Shown piece after piece: positions 17,438-27,393 of a stretch of DNA of 64,000 nucleotides. Location of the stretch: assembly GCF_019249725.2 (NCBI RefSeq), contig NZ_CP137559.1:3737779-3801778 (forward strand). The letters are read 5' to 3'. A model generated the notes under the pieces. That model saw nothing but the letters and a program-made list of their open reading frames with translations, made no database searches and was not told the DNA's origin. The position numbers and the translations under genes were made by a program. The stretch's first letter is position 1; the number at the start of each line of letters is the position of its first letter. Origin of the DNA: Segatella hominis (GTDB taxonomy: Bacteria > Bacteroidota > Bacteroidia > Bacteroidales > Bacteroidaceae).

Positions 17438-18865
17438 ATGAGAAATTTATCCAATGCCGAACTGGCGCAAATATTAGACAAAGATATATTCCATAAGATT
17501 TCTGATGCAGCAGATTCGTTGCATCTGGAGTGTTATGTGGTAGGCGGTTATGTACGTGATCTCTTTCTGGAGCGTCCTTCCAACGATATTGATGTCGTAG
17601 TGGTGGGAAGTGGTATCCAGGTTGCTTCTGAATTGAAAAAGATGCTTGGCAAAAAGGCGCATCTTTCTGTGTTCCGTAATTTTGGTACTGCACAGGTGAA
17701 GTATAAAGATACAGAGGTGGAGTTCGTGGGAGCCCGTAAGGAAAGCTATCAGCGTGATTCTCGTAAACCGATTGTGGAGGACGGAACATTAGAGGATGAT
17801 CAGAATAGGCGTGATTTTACCATCAATGCCATGGCTGTTTGTCTGAATAAAGAAAGATTTGGCGAATTGGTAGATCCTTTTGATGGTGTATATGATATGG
17901 AAGATGGCATCATTGCTACACCACTGGATCCAGATATTACTTTTTCCGACGATCCGCTTCGTATGATGCGTTGTGTCCGTTTTGCTACCCAGCTTAATTT
18001 TCAGATAGAGCCGGAAACTTATGAGGCTTTGAAGCGAAATGCCGACCGTCTGAAGATTATCAGCGGCGAACGCATTGCTGATGAATTGAATAAGATTATG
18101 CTCGCTAAGCATCCAAGTTCCGGTTTCTATTATTTGAAGGATACGGGGTTGCTCGAATTGATTATTCCTGAACTGTGTGCACTTGATAAGGTGGAAACCC
18201 GCAACGGGCGTGCTCATAAAAACAACTATGAGCATACAATGGAGGTTCTGGAGAATGTATGCAAACATTCTGATAATCTCTGGCTTCGCTGGGCTGCTCT
18301 GCTGCATGATATAGGAAAACCTAAGAGTAAGCGTTGGGACAACAGTATTGGTTGGACTTTCCATAACCATAATAATATAGGAGCTAAGATGATTCCTTCT
18401 ATGTTCCGCAGGATGAAGTTGCCTATGGATGCCAAGATGAAATACGTGCAGAAACTCGTAGAACTCCACATGCGTCCTATCGTGATAGCTGATGAGGAGG
18501 TGACAGACAGTGCTGTACGTCGCCTGATGAATGATGCTGGAGATGATATCGATGATCTGATGACGCTCTGTGAAGCTGATATTACCAGCAAGAACCATGT
18601 ACGTAAGCAGAGATTCCTCGATAATTTCAAAATGGTGCGTGAGAAACTTGTTGATCTGAAGGAAAGAGACTACAAACGTTTGCTCCAGCCATGTATCGAT
18701 GGTAACGAAATCATGGAGATTTTCCATCTGAATCCTTGCCGTGAGGTAGGACTTCTCAAACAGGCTTTGAAAGATGCGGTACTTGATAATAAGGTGCAGA
18801 ACGAGCGGGAACCTTTGATGGAATTGCTCATGAAAAAGGCTGCAGATATGGGGTTGAATGTATAA
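17438..18865 (+). CDS. cca: CCA tRNA nucleotidyltransferase / poly(A) polymerase family with HD domain
   Basis: This enzyme adds or repairs the 3' CCA of tRNAs. The 475-residue product has the class II nucleotidyltransferase motif GGYVRDLFLERPSNDIDVVV (about 28-47) with the catalytic acidic pair, RRDFTINAMAV (about 119-129) and the SGERIADELNKIM RNA-binding region. A C-terminal HD domain (LLHDIGKPKSK) follows at about 289. The start at 17438 was chosen because it lies just after a perfect promoter; codons upstream would overlap that promoter. Poly(A) polymerase activity cannot be excluded. Confidence 0.92.
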   Translation: MRNLSNAELAQILDKDIFHKISDAADSLHLECYVVGGYVRDLFLERPSNDIDVVVVGSGIQVASELKKMLGKKAHLSVFRNFGTAQVKYKDTEVEFVGARKESYQRDSRKPIVEDGTLEDDQNRRDFTINAMAVCLNKERFGELVDPFDGVYDMEDGIIATPLDPDITFSDDPLRMMRCVRFATQLNFQIEPETYEALKRNADRLKIISGERIADELNKIMLAKHPSSGFYYLKDTGLLELIIPELCALDKVETRNGRAHKNNYEHTMEVLENVCKHSDNLWLRWAALLHDIGKPKSKRWDNSIGWTFHNHNNIGAKMIPSMFRRMKLPMDAKMKYVQKLVELHMRPIVIADEEVTDSAVRRLMNDAGDDIDDLMTLCEADITSKNHVRKQRFLDNFKMVREKLVDLKERDYKRLLQPCIDGNEIMEIFHLNPCREVGLLKQALKDAVLDNKVQNEREPLMELLMKKAADMGLNV

Positions 18866-19179
18866 AAGATATGGGTTTATATATAAAAATAATAGGCTTG
18901 TACAGATAAAAAGCAAAATAGTCCTTACGAATAATCGGTGGGGACTTTTTTGTTTAATTTATAAGAAAACTATAAATACTGAATAATTTTTGTTAAAAAG
19001 ATAGGTCGTAAGCGACAAGTTTGCCATATTATTAGTAATTTTGCATGGTCAAAACTTAAAGGAATTTTAAAGTTTCCAAAAAGACTACGTCATTCAGGAT
19101 GTTTTGGCGGAGGTAGTGAGGCATGTGAGCCTTGTTTTTTATATTTAAAGGTAATAATCATTATAATAATAAAATAGGT
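18866..19179 (+). promoter_or_regulatory. Leader region of the RND efflux operon
   Basis: This 314-bp stretch holds a weak terminator for cca (AGTCC/GGACT before TTTTTT, about 18919-18953) and a -7 box TAATTTTG (19036-19043). An inverted repeat, AAACTTAAA and TTTAAAGTTT (about 19053-19076), is a candidate operator. A short hairpin AGGC-ATGTGA-GCCT followed by TTGTTTTTT (19119-19140) could attenuate transcription. No regulator gene is adjacent. The functional roles are inference. Confidence 0.45.
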
Positions 19180-20391
19180 ATGAAAATTAAAAACGTTTTG
19201 TTTGTTGCAGCAGTTTGTGTGCTGGCAACTTTGACATCATGTGGTGGAAGTAAGAAGGGCGGTCTGCCAGACTTCGGCGACGACGAGTTTGCCGTGGCTA
19301 CTATCGGTACTTCCAGTGCAGCATTGCAGACTACCTATCCTGCTACCATCAAGGGTATTCAGGATGTAGAGGTGCGTCCAAAGGTTTCTGGCTTCATTAC
19401 AAAGGTTTTTGTACATGAGGGTCAGACTGTATCTGCAGGTCAGGCTTTGTTCTCTATTGATAGCGAGACTTATCAGGCTGCTGTCCGTTCTGCTGCTGCT
19501 GCAGTAAACACTGCTAAGGCACAGGCAAATACAGCTAAGTTGACTTACCAGAATAACAAGAAGTTGTATGATAGCAAGATCATCGGTGAATATGAACTTT
19601 CTACAGCAGCTAACAGCTATGCAACCGCTAAGGCTCAGGTAGCTCAGGCAGAGGCTGCTCTGGCTTCAGCCCGCGAGCAGTTGACTTGGTGTACTGTTAC
19701 CAGCCCTTCTGCAGGTGTTGTAGGTAGCCTTCCTTTCAAGGTAGGTGCTTTGGTTAGCGCTTCTGGCCAGGCTTTGACTACCGTTTCCAACATCAGCACC
19801 ATGGAGGTATTCTTCTCACTCTCTGAGTCTCAGATCTTGAGCATGTCTAAGACCAATGGTAGTGTTCAGGCAGCCATCGCAGCGTTCCCTGCTGTTAAGT
19901 TGCAGTTGGCAGACGGTTCTATCTATAATCACCCAGGTAAGGTAGTCAAGATGAGTGGTGTCATCGATGCTACTTCCGGTTCTATCTCTCTCATCGCTCA
20001 CTTCGCTAACCCGGAGAAGTTGCTGAAGAGTGGTGGTGCAGGTTCTATCGTGGTTCCTAACGATCATAACAGCGCTATCGTCATCCCTCAGGAGGCTTGC
20101 TCTCAGGTTCAGGATAAGATCTTCGTTTACATTGTAACCAAGGATAACAAGGTGAAGTATTCTGAGATCAAGGTAAATCCACAGGATGACGGCAAGAACT
20201 ATATCGTAACTTCTGGTCTCCATGTAGGCGACCGCATCGTCTTGAAGGGTATCACCAAGTTGACCGATGGTCAGCAGATTAAGCCTATCACTTTGGAGCG
20301 CTACAATCAGAAGATTGCTGAGGCTACCAAGTTGAGTGAGTCTCAGGACAATGCTCATGCATTCGCTACAGCTATGGGCGGCAAGAAGTAA
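19180..20391 (+). CDS. RND efflux periplasmic adaptor (AcrA/MexA family) lipoprotein
   Basis: This membrane-fusion protein links the inner-membrane pump to the outer-membrane channel. The 403-residue product has a signal peptide and lipobox TLTSCGG (Cys20). A barrel-sandwich half-motif (IKGIQDVEVRPKVSGFI) lies near 61-77, followed by an Ala-rich α-hairpin (about 100-165), the second half-motif TVTSPSAGVVG and a β-barrel. The ATG at 19180 starts a good signal peptide; an in-frame ATG 16 codons upstream does not. It is first of a three-gene operon with the pump and TolC-type channel. Confidence 0.93.
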   Translation: MKIKNVLFVAAVCVLATLTSCGGSKKGGLPDFGDDEFAVATIGTSSAALQTTYPATIKGIQDVEVRPKVSGFITKVFVHEGQTVSAGQALFSIDSETYQAAVRSAAAAVNTAKAQANTAKLTYQNNKKLYDSKIIGEYELSTAANSYATAKAQVAQAEAALASAREQLTWCTVTSPSAGVVGSLPFKVGALVSASGQALTTVSNISTMEVFFSLSESQILSMSKTNGSVQAAIAAFPAVKLQLADGSIYNHPGKVVKMSGVIDATSGSISLIAHFANPEKLLKSGGAGSIVVPNDHNSAIVIPQEACSQVQDKIFVYIVTKDNKVKYSEIKVNPQDDGKNYIVTSGLHVGDRIVLKGITKLTDGQQIKPITLERYNQKIAEATKLSESQDNAHAFATAMGGKK

Positions 20392-20426
20392 TATATAATT
20401 TAAGGTATAAAGAAAATAAGTAAATT

Positions 20427-23400
20427 ATGTCATTTACAAACTTTATAAAGCGCCCAGTACTTTCGACGGTGGTTTCCATCTTCTTCGTCTTGCTGGGTAT
20501 CATCGGCTTGGTATCGCTGCCTATCGAGCAGTATCCGAATATCGCGCCGCCTACCATCTCGGTATCTACTACCTATCAGGGTGCTGATGCCCAGACGGTG
20601 TTGAACTCTGTCATCGCTCCTCTGGAGGAGAGTATCAACGGTGTGGAGAACATGACCTACATGACCTCTTCTGCGTCTAACTCTGGTTATGCCAGCATCA
20701 CCGTTTACTTCAAGCAGGGTTCTGACCCAGATATGGCTGCGGTCAATGTACAGAACCGTGTATCTCAGGCGCAGTCTCTGTTGCCAGCCGAGGTTACCAG
20801 GGTGGGTGTCACCGTAACCAAGCGTCAGAGTTCTAACGTCATGATGTTCGCTCTGACCACAGACGATGGCCGTTACGACGACCAGTTTGTTACCAACTAC
20901 GCCCTGATCAACGTCATTCCTCAGTTGAAGCGTATCAATGGTGTGGGTGATGTACAGAGCCCTTCTACCCGTAACTACTCTATGCGTATCTGGTTGAAGC
21001 CAGAGAAGATGAAGGAGTTCGGACTGGTTCCTTCTGATATTTCTCAGGCTCTGGCAGAGCAGAATATCGAGGCTGCCCCTGGTAGCTTTGGTGAGAGCTC
21101 TGATATGCAGTATGAATATACCTTGCGTTACAAGGGTCGTTTGAAGACTCCTATTGAGTATGAGAATATCCTCATCAAGAGCAACACTTCCGGTCAGACT
21201 CTCCGTCTGGGCGAAGTTGCCAAGATTGAGTTGGGTGGTTTGCAGTATAACGTTAACCTGCTCAACGATGGTCAGCCTGCCGTGATGGGTATGGTCCAGC
21301 AGATTGCCGGTTCCAACGCTACCCAGATTGCCAGCGACGTAAAGAAGACGTTGGATGAACTGGAGAAGAGTTATCCTCCAGGGTTGAAGAATGTCATCCT
21401 GATGGATGTTACCGAGTTCTTGTTCGCATCTATCGAGGAGGTTATCTTCACCTTGATCATCACCCTGGTACTGGTGTTCATCGTAGTGTATATCTTCTTG
21501 CAGGACTTCCGTTCTACGCTGATTCCTATGATTGCCGTACCTGTGGCTTTGATTGGTACGTTCCTCTTCCTCTGGATCTTCGGATTCTCCATCAACCTGC
21601 TTACGCTGTCAGCCCTGCTGCTGGCTATTGCGATTGTGGTCGATGATGCCATTGTGGTGGTCGAGGCGGTTCACGCCAAGCTCGACCAGGGCTACAAGAG
21701 TGCCCTTACTGCATCTATCGATGCGATGAACGAAATTTCCAGCGCCATCATCTCTATTACATTGGTGATGTCTGCCGTGTTCGTTCCTGTATCATTCATC
21801 GGTGGTACTTCCGGTTACTTCTACCGTGAGTTCGGTGTAACCATGGCTGTATCTATCGTTATTTCGGCTATCAATGCGTTGACTCTGTCTCCTGCACTTT
21901 GTGCCGTGCTGCTGAAGCCACACGAGGAGGGTCACGAGAAGAAGATGTCTTTCGTGGACCGTTTCCACGCAGGATTCAACTATCAGTTTGAGAAGATTAC
22001 CAATAAGTATAAGGGTGGTGTCAAGTGGGTTATCAACCACGGCATTATCGCTGGTAGCCTCGTGGCTGTCAGCATCGTAGGTCTGGTTGCCCTGATGGGT
22101 ACTACCAAGACGGGGCTGGTGCCAGATGAGGATACCGGTACTATCTTCGCTTGTATCTCTACAGCTCCTGGTACCTCTCAGGAACGTACTGCAGAGGTGG
22201 TAAAGCAGGTAGATAAGATGCTGGCCAACAACCCAGCCATCGCAACCCGTAACGCCATTATGGGTTATAGCTTTATCGGTGGTGCCGGTTCTAACCAGGG
22301 TACCATCATCGTGAAGCTGAAGCCATTCGAGGAGCGTCCGGGTGGATTCTTCCACCGTATCAAGGAGGCTTGTACCGGTGGCGGTATTGAGGCATTGTTT
22401 GTCAACCCAATGGAATACACTTCTGTGTTGGGTATGATCTACAAGCAGACTGCTGCCATCAAGGATGCACAGGTTCTTGCCTTCGCTCCACCTATGATTT
22501 CCGGTTTCTCTGTACAGAATGGTATCACCATGACCATGCAGGATAAGACTGGTGGTGACTTGAACAAGTTCTATGATAATGTGAAGAAGTTCCTGGCTGA
22601 GTTGAACAAGCGCCCTGAGATTCAGACCGCCCAGACTCAGTATAACCCTAATTATCCACAATATATGGTAGATGTAGATGTTGCCAAGACCAAGCAGGCT
22701 GGCATCTCTCCATCTTCAGTATTGTCTGTAATGCAGGGTTACCTCGGTGGTCTCTACGCATCTAACTTCAATGCCTACGGTAAGCTCTACCGTGTCATGA
22801 TTCAGGCTGGTCCTGAAAATCGTATGAAACCAGACGATTTGAATAAGATTTACGTTCGTTGTGCTGATGGTACCATGTCTCCAGTAAGCGAGTTCGTAAA
22901 CCTGAAGAAGATTTATGGTCCATCTAACATCACACGATTCAACCTGTTTACCTCTATGGATGTATCTGTAACTCCTAACAGCGGTTACTCTACTGGTGAC
23001 GGTATGAAGGCGATTGCTGAGGTTGCCAAGCAGACATTGCCAGAAGGCTATGGTTATGAGTACTCTGGTTTGACCCGTTCTGAGGCTGAATCCAGCAACT
23101 CTACAGGTTTGATCTTCGCACTCTGTATCGTATTCGTTTACCTGATCTTGAGTGCCCAGTACGAGAGTTACATCTTGCCATTGTCTGTAGTATTGTCTAT
23201 CCCATTCGGTTTGGCAGGTTCGTTCATCTTCACCAACCTCTTCGGTCACTCTAACGATATCTACATGCAGATTTCGTTGATTATGTTGATCGGTCTGTTG
23301 GCAAAGAACGCCATCCTGATTGTACAGTTCGCCCTCGAGCGTCGTCGTACGGGTATGGCTATCAAGTACTCAGCTATCTTAGGTGCCGGTGCCCGTCTCC

Positions 23401-23693
23401 GTCCTATCCTGATGACCTCTCTGGCGATGGTTATCGGTCTGTTGCCTCTGATGTTCGCATCAGGTGTAGGTAAGAATGGTAACCAGACTCTGGGTGCTGC
23501 CGCAGTAGGTGGTATGTTAATCGGTACTATCTGTCAGATCTTCGTGGTTCCTGCTCTCTTCGCAGTCTTCCAGTGGTTGCAGGAGAAGTTGACCCCAATG
23601 AAGTTCGAGGATGAGTTGAACGAGGAGGTAGCTGCCGAGTTGGAGCAGTATGCCAACGCAGCTCATCAGAAGAAGGGTGTCGAGAAGAAGTAA
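20427..23693 (+). CDS. RND multidrug efflux pump (AcrB/HAE1 family)
   Basis: This 1088-residue inner-membrane proton-driven exporter begins MSFTNFIKRPVLSTVVSI, the usual N-terminal amphipathic stretch and TM1. There are twelve expected TM segments with large periplasmic loops after TM1 and TM7. The proton-relay pair D406-D407 lies in IAIVVDDAIVVVEA of TM4, and the TM10 lysine lies in GLLAKNAILIVQFA. It is full length and 35 bp after the adaptor gene. The drug spectrum cannot be predicted; solvents, bile acids and dyes are typical of the family. Confidence 0.95.
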   Translation: MSFTNFIKRPVLSTVVSIFFVLLGIIGLVSLPIEQYPNIAPPTISVSTTYQGADAQTVLNSVIAPLEESINGVENMTYMTSSASNSGYASITVYFKQGSDPDMAAVNVQNRVSQAQSLLPAEVTRVGVTVTKRQSSNVMMFALTTDDGRYDDQFVTNYALINVIPQLKRINGVGDVQSPSTRNYSMRIWLKPEKMKEFGLVPSDISQALAEQNIEAAPGSFGESSDMQYEYTLRYKGRLKTPIEYENILIKSNTSGQTLRLGEVAKIELGGLQYNVNLLNDGQPAVMGMVQQIAGSNATQIASDVKKTLDELEKSYPPGLKNVILMDVTEFLFASIEEVIFTLIITLVLVFIVVYIFLQDFRSTLIPMIAVPVALIGTFLFLWIFGFSINLLTLSALLLAIAIVVDDAIVVVEAVHAKLDQGYKSALTASIDAMNEISSAIISITLVMSAVFVPVSFIGGTSGYFYREFGVTMAVSIVISAINALTLSPALCAVLLKPHEEGHEKKMSFVDRFHAGFNYQFEKITNKYKGGVKWVINHGIIAGSLVAVSIVGLVALMGTTKTGLVPDEDTGTIFACISTAPGTSQERTAEVVKQVDKMLANNPAIATRNAIMGYSFIGGAGSNQGTIIVKLKPFEERPGGFFHRIKEACTGGGIEALFVNPMEYTSVLGMIYKQTAAIKDAQVLAFAPPMISGFSVQNGITMTMQDKTGGDLNKFYDNVKKFLAELNKRPEIQTAQTQYNPNYPQYMVDVDVAKTKQAGISPSSVLSVMQGYLGGLYASNFNAYGKLYRVMIQAGPENRMKPDDLNKIYVRCADGTMSPVSEFVNLKKIYGPSNITRFNLFTSMDVSVTPNSGYSTGDGMKAIAEVAKQTLPEGYGYEYSGLTRSEAESSNSTGLIFALCIVFVYLILSAQYESYILPLSVVLSIPFGLAGSFIFTNLFGHSNDIYMQISLIMLIGLLAKNAILIVQFALERRRTGMAIKYSAILGAGARLRPILMTSLAMVIGLLPLMFASGVGKNGNQTLGAAAVGGMLIGTICQIFVVPALFAVFQWLQEKLTPMKFEDELNEEVAAELEQYANAAHQKKGVEKK

Positions 23694-23720
23694 TAACGTA
23701 ATGTAACTTCAAAGGAAATA

Positions 23721-25115
23721 ATGAAAAAGAATTTAAATATCATCATATTGGGTCTCGCAGCGCTCTCCCTGAGCAGCTGCAAGACTCTCTACGGAAAGTA
23801 TGAGCGTCCCGATGTGAAGACCAGCGGTATCGTTCGCGATGTAGCTTCTGCTACAGATACATTGGCTGTAAAGGATACTACTACCTTCGCCAATATCCCT
23901 TGGCGCAGTGTCTTTACCGATCCTCAGCTCCAGTCAATCATTGAGAAGGGATTGAACAACAATGTCAACCTCCTCAATGCGGCTTTGAACGTGAAGATGG
24001 CAGAAGAGCAGCTGAAGTGTGCTAAGTTGGCATTCGTGCCTGCCTTGTCTTTCTCTCCTCAGGGAACCATCGCTTCTTGGGATGGCAACGCTGCTACCAA
24101 GACTTACAGCTTGCCTGTAACTGCCAGTTGGATGGTTGACCTCTTCGGCAACCTGCTCTCTCAGAAGCGCAGTGCTCAGATGGCTCTTCTTCAGTTGAAG
24201 GATTATCAGGTATCTGTAAAGACCAACCTCATCGCCAACATCGCCAATATGTATTATACTTTGTTGATGCTCGACAAGCAGGTGGAACTGGTTAACAATA
24301 TGGAAGGTTTGACCAAGGATACTTGGGAGACGATGAAGGTATTGAAGGATACCAAGATTGGTTATCGTGGTACTTCTGTTCAGGCTGCCGAGAGTAATTA
24401 CTATGCTGTGTTGACTCAGAAGACCGACCTGATGCGTCAGATTCGTGAGACAGAGAACTCCCTGAGTCTTCTCATCGGCGACCAGGCTCATGCTATCGCC
24501 CGTGGCAAGCTGGAGAATCAGAATCTTCCTGCAACATTCTCTACAGGTGTAGGCATCCAGTTGCTCAACAACCGTGCCGATGTTCACGCAGCCGAGATGA
24601 ACTTAGCTCAATGTTTCTATGGCGTAGAGACAGCCCGCAGCAAGTTCTATCCATCTATCACCATTTCTGGTACAGGTGCATTCACCAACTCCGCTGGCGC
24701 AGGCATCGTGAACCCTGGTAAGTGGTTGCTTTCTGCAGTTGGCTCATTGGTTCAGCCTATCTTCCAGAATGGTAGAATCATCGCAGGATTGAAAGTGGCT
24801 AAGATGCAGTATGAACAGGCTTACAATACTTGGCAGGATGCCGTACTGAAGGCTGGTAGCGAAGTAAGTAATGCCCTCGTGCTCTACAACTATTCTGATG
24901 AGAAGAGTAAGGTGGAGGCTAAGCGCATCACCGTACTCGAGCAGAATGTAGAGGACACACGTAAGTTGATGTCAGAGGCTGGTGGTTCTTACCTTGAGGT
25001 AATCCAGGCACAGTCTTCGCTGCTCAACGTACAACTTTCTAAGGTAGCTGATGACTTCTACAAGATGCAGGCAGTAGTAAATCTCTACTATGCATTGGGT
25101 GGAGGTGCTAAGTAA
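23721..25115 (+). CDS. TolC/OprM-type outer-membrane efflux lipoprotein
   Basis: This 464-residue outer-membrane factor forms the exit channel of the preceding RND pump. It has a signal peptide with lipobox SLSSCKT (Cys20), then two duplicated OEP domains (about 60-240 and 270-460) of long α-helices with β-strands, including LLNNRADVHAAEMNL and the closing motif ISGTGAF. It lies 27 bp after the pump gene. Codon usage across the operon is rich in highly used codons, suggesting strong expression. Confidence 0.93.
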   Translation: MKKNLNIIILGLAALSLSSCKTLYGKYERPDVKTSGIVRDVASATDTLAVKDTTTFANIPWRSVFTDPQLQSIIEKGLNNNVNLLNAALNVKMAEEQLKCAKLAFVPALSFSPQGTIASWDGNAATKTYSLPVTASWMVDLFGNLLSQKRSAQMALLQLKDYQVSVKTNLIANIANMYYTLLMLDKQVELVNNMEGLTKDTWETMKVLKDTKIGYRGTSVQAAESNYYAVLTQKTDLMRQIRETENSLSLLIGDQAHAIARGKLENQNLPATFSTGVGIQLLNNRADVHAAEMNLAQCFYGVETARSKFYPSITISGTGAFTNSAGAGIVNPGKWLLSAVGSLVQPIFQNGRIIAGLKVAKMQYEQAYNTWQDAVLKAGSEVSNALVLYNYSDEKSKVEAKRITVLEQNVEDTRKLMSEAGGSYLEVIQAQSSLLNVQLSKVADDFYKMQAVVNLYYALGGGAK

Positions 25116-25141
25116 TGTTAAATGTTAAATGTTAGATTATT

Positions 25142-25924
25142 ATGGCTAGTATAATAAGTCCAAAGGCAGAGGTTTCTCCAAAAGCTAAGATTGGAGACAA
25201 CTGCAAGATCTATCCATTCGCCTATATTGAGGACGATGTGGTCATCGGCGACAACTGTACCATCTATCCATTTGTGAGTATCATGAACGGTACTCGCATG
25301 GGTAATAATAATAAGGTATTCCAGGCAGCCGTTATCGCTGCCCTCCCACAGGATTTCAACTTTACCGGTGAGGAGAGTGAGGTAGTGATTGGCGACAACA
25401 ATACCATCCGTGAGAATGTGGTTATTAACCGTGGTACTCACAAGGGTGGCAAGACCGTTCTGGGCAACAACAACTTCCTGATGGAAGGTGCCCATATCTC
25501 TCACGATACCGTAATCGGCAACGGTTGCGTATTTGGTTATGGTACCAAGATTGCAGGCGACTGCGCGATTGGTAACGGTGTGATCTACTCAACATCTGTA
25601 GTAGAGAATGCCAAGACCCGAGTAGGCGATTTGGCAATGATTCAGGCAGGAACTACCTTCTCTAAGGATATTCCTCCTTATATCATTGCTGGTGGTAAAC
25701 CTGTGAAATATGCAGGCCCTAACACCATCATCATGGAGGCTGCTGAAGTTACCGAGAAGGTTCGCAAGCATATTGCGAATGCCTACCGATTGGTATTCCA
25801 TGGTCAGACATCCCTCTTTGATGCCATCAACCAGATCAAGGATCAGGTGCCAGATGGTCCGGAGATTCAGAATATTATCCAGTTCCTGGAGAGTTCTGAG
25901 AAGGGTGTTATCACCAAGATGTAA
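25142..25924 (+). CDS. lpxA: Acyl-ACP--UDP-N-acetylglucosamine O-acyltransferase
   Basis: LpxA acylates UDP-GlcNAc in the first step of lipid A synthesis. The 260-residue protein shows left-handed β-helix hexapeptide repeats from about 8 to 190 (IGDNCKIYPF, IGDNCTIYPF, VIGDNNTIRE), the catalytic-His region GAHISHDTVIG (about 119-129) and a C-terminal helical domain. It begins 26 bp after the efflux channel stop, across a TTAAATG tandem repeat, so it may be partly read through from the efflux operon. In many Bacteroidota lpxA instead follows lpxD/lpxC. Confidence 0.95.
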   Translation: MASIISPKAEVSPKAKIGDNCKIYPFAYIEDDVVIGDNCTIYPFVSIMNGTRMGNNNKVFQAAVIAALPQDFNFTGEESEVVIGDNNTIRENVVINRGTHKGGKTVLGNNNFLMEGAHISHDTVIGNGCVFGYGTKIAGDCAIGNGVIYSTSVVENAKTRVGDLAMIQAGTTFSKDIPPYIIAGGKPVKYAGPNTIIMEAAEVTEKVRKHIANAYRLVFHGQTSLFDAINQIKDQVPDGPEIQNIIQFLESSEKGVITKM

Positions 25925-26033
25925 GTTTATTCTCTCTTAAATGTAATAGATGGGCTTTGTTTTCATGACGAAGCTCTACTTAAAGTCGGTAAAATTTAAA
26001 GTCATACCTATTTGAATTTTACTCCGTATGTAG

Positions 26034-26066
26034 AAAGGACTGGCCGTGAGGTCGGTCCTTTTCCCT
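26034..26066 (+). terminator. Terminator after lpxA
   Basis: AAAGGACTGGCC and GGTCGGTCCTTTT pair (two G-T wobbles) around a GTGA loop, ending in TTTT. The rest of the 304-bp gap 25925-26228 is AT-rich with a -7-like TTACTTTG at 26188-26195 ahead of ftsX. Confidence 0.7.
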
Positions 26067-26228
26067 GTTTGGTATGTTTCTTCATCCTCCGGACTGAAAC
26101 ACTGTGAATTTACGTGAAATTCATTGATGTTTCCCAAAAATACTTATTAATAACTGTTAAAGGTTCGTTTATGTCCTTATTTTTTTGTTACTTTGCACAA
26201 AATTTGGTGTATTATACCCTTTTGTGAA

Positions 26229-27107
26229 ATGAGAAAGAAACAATATAAGCCAAGCAATCATCGTGGATTGCAGATGGTCACTTTATGTATAAGTACCTCT
26301 ATGGTACTCGTTTTGTTGGGTTTTGTCATCTTTTCGGTCCTCATGGGTCGAAACTTGTCTTCGTATGTCAAGCAGAACCTTGTAGTAACAGTGATGTTTG
26401 AACAGGATATGACTAATTCGGAAGCTGTTCAGATGTGCAAAACCTTAAAGGCTCGTCCTTTTGTGAACAACTTGAATTATATCTCCAAGGAACGTGCTCT
26501 GAAGGAGGCTACCCGCGATTTGGGTGCAAATCCAAGCGAGTTTGCAGGTGTAAACCCATTTCAGCCTTCTATAGAAATCACAACCAAGGCCGATTATGCA
26601 AATAATGATTCTCTGAAATGGATTTCCAAGGAATTGAAGGCGTATCCGAGAGTTACCGAGGTTTCTTATCAGCATGATTTGATAGAAAAAGTAAATGAAT
26701 CTTTGGCAAAGATAAGTTTAGGTTTGCTGATTGTTGCTGTGTTGTTGACATTCATCTCTTTCTCGTTGATCAACAATACGGTAAGATTAGGTATCTATGC
26801 ACGTCGCTTCTCGATACATACGATGAAGTTAGTAGGTGCTTCATGGAATTTTATTCGTGCTCCTTTTATTCGCAGAGCGATTTTGATAGGTCTGTTATCT
26901 GCATTCTTAGCAGATGCATTCTTAGGAGGATGTATCTATGCTTGGTATCTGAACGAACCTGAATTGCTGACCGTTCTCGGTTGGGAAGAACTTGCCATCA
27001 CAGGTGGAGCGGTATTCCTCTTCGGAATCATTATCACTTCATTGTGTGCAAGCATCTCTGTCAACAAGTTCCTGAAAATGAAGGCAGGCGATCTTTATAA
27101 GATTTAA
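26229..27107 (+). CDS. ftsX: Cell-division ABC-type membrane protein FtsX
   Basis: FtsX, with the ATPase FtsE, couples division-ring assembly to peptidoglycan hydrolases. The 292-residue protein has a cytoplasmic N-terminus, TM1 (about 23-45), a periplasmic domain (about 50-160), and three more TM helices with the family stretches LVGASWNFIRAPF (about 201-213) and SVNKFLKMK at the end. The ATG at 26229 is preferred over one 12 codons upstream that overlaps the promoter region. ftsE is not adjacent. It begins a co-directional run through folK. Confidence 0.92.
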   Translation: MRKKQYKPSNHRGLQMVTLCISTSMVLVLLGFVIFSVLMGRNLSSYVKQNLVVTVMFEQDMTNSEAVQMCKTLKARPFVNNLNYISKERALKEATRDLGANPSEFAGVNPFQPSIEITTKADYANNDSLKWISKELKAYPRVTEVSYQHDLIEKVNESLAKISLGLLIVAVLLTFISFSLINNTVRLGIYARRFSIHTMKLVGASWNFIRAPFIRRAILIGLLSAFLADAFLGGCIYAWYLNEPELLTVLGWEELAITGGAVFLFGIIITSLCASISVNKFLKMKAGDLYKI

Positions 27108-27133
27108 ATTCAATATTAAACTATTATATATTC

Positions 27134-27361
27134 ATGGATAGAAGAAATTTGGCATTTGATAAGGTCAACTTTATCTTGTTGGCCATCGGTATGGCTATTG
27201 TCATCTTAGGTTTTCTCCTGATGAGCGGTACAGGCTCTAATGAGAATACTTTCGATATGGACATCTTTAGTACTCGTCGTATAGTGGTAGCTCCTACAGT
27301 TACACTGATAGGTTTTCTGTCAATCATCTATGCAGTAATACGTAAGCCGAAAGACAATTAA
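27134..27361 (+). CDS. DUF3098 two-helix membrane protein
   Basis: This 75-residue membrane protein has two hydrophobic helices (about 12-32 and 52-70) separated by FSTRRIVVAPTVTL, the hallmark of DUF3098. The family is almost always found between ftsX and uppP in Bacteroidota, as here, with short gaps on both sides. Its role is unknown; the context suggests cell division or undecaprenyl lipid recycling. Confidence 0.9.
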   Translation: MDRRNLAFDKVNFILLAIGMAIVILGFLLMSGTGSNENTFDMDIFSTRRIVVAPTVTLIGFLSIIYAVIRKPKDN

Positions 27362-27393
27362 TAATTTATAATTAATATACATATTATTATTAG

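Noticed and set aside
17789..18916. 375-codon frame antisense to the tRNA nucleotidyltransferase gene
   Set aside because: It covers a gene with clear catalytic motifs and two promoters and contains no family signature.
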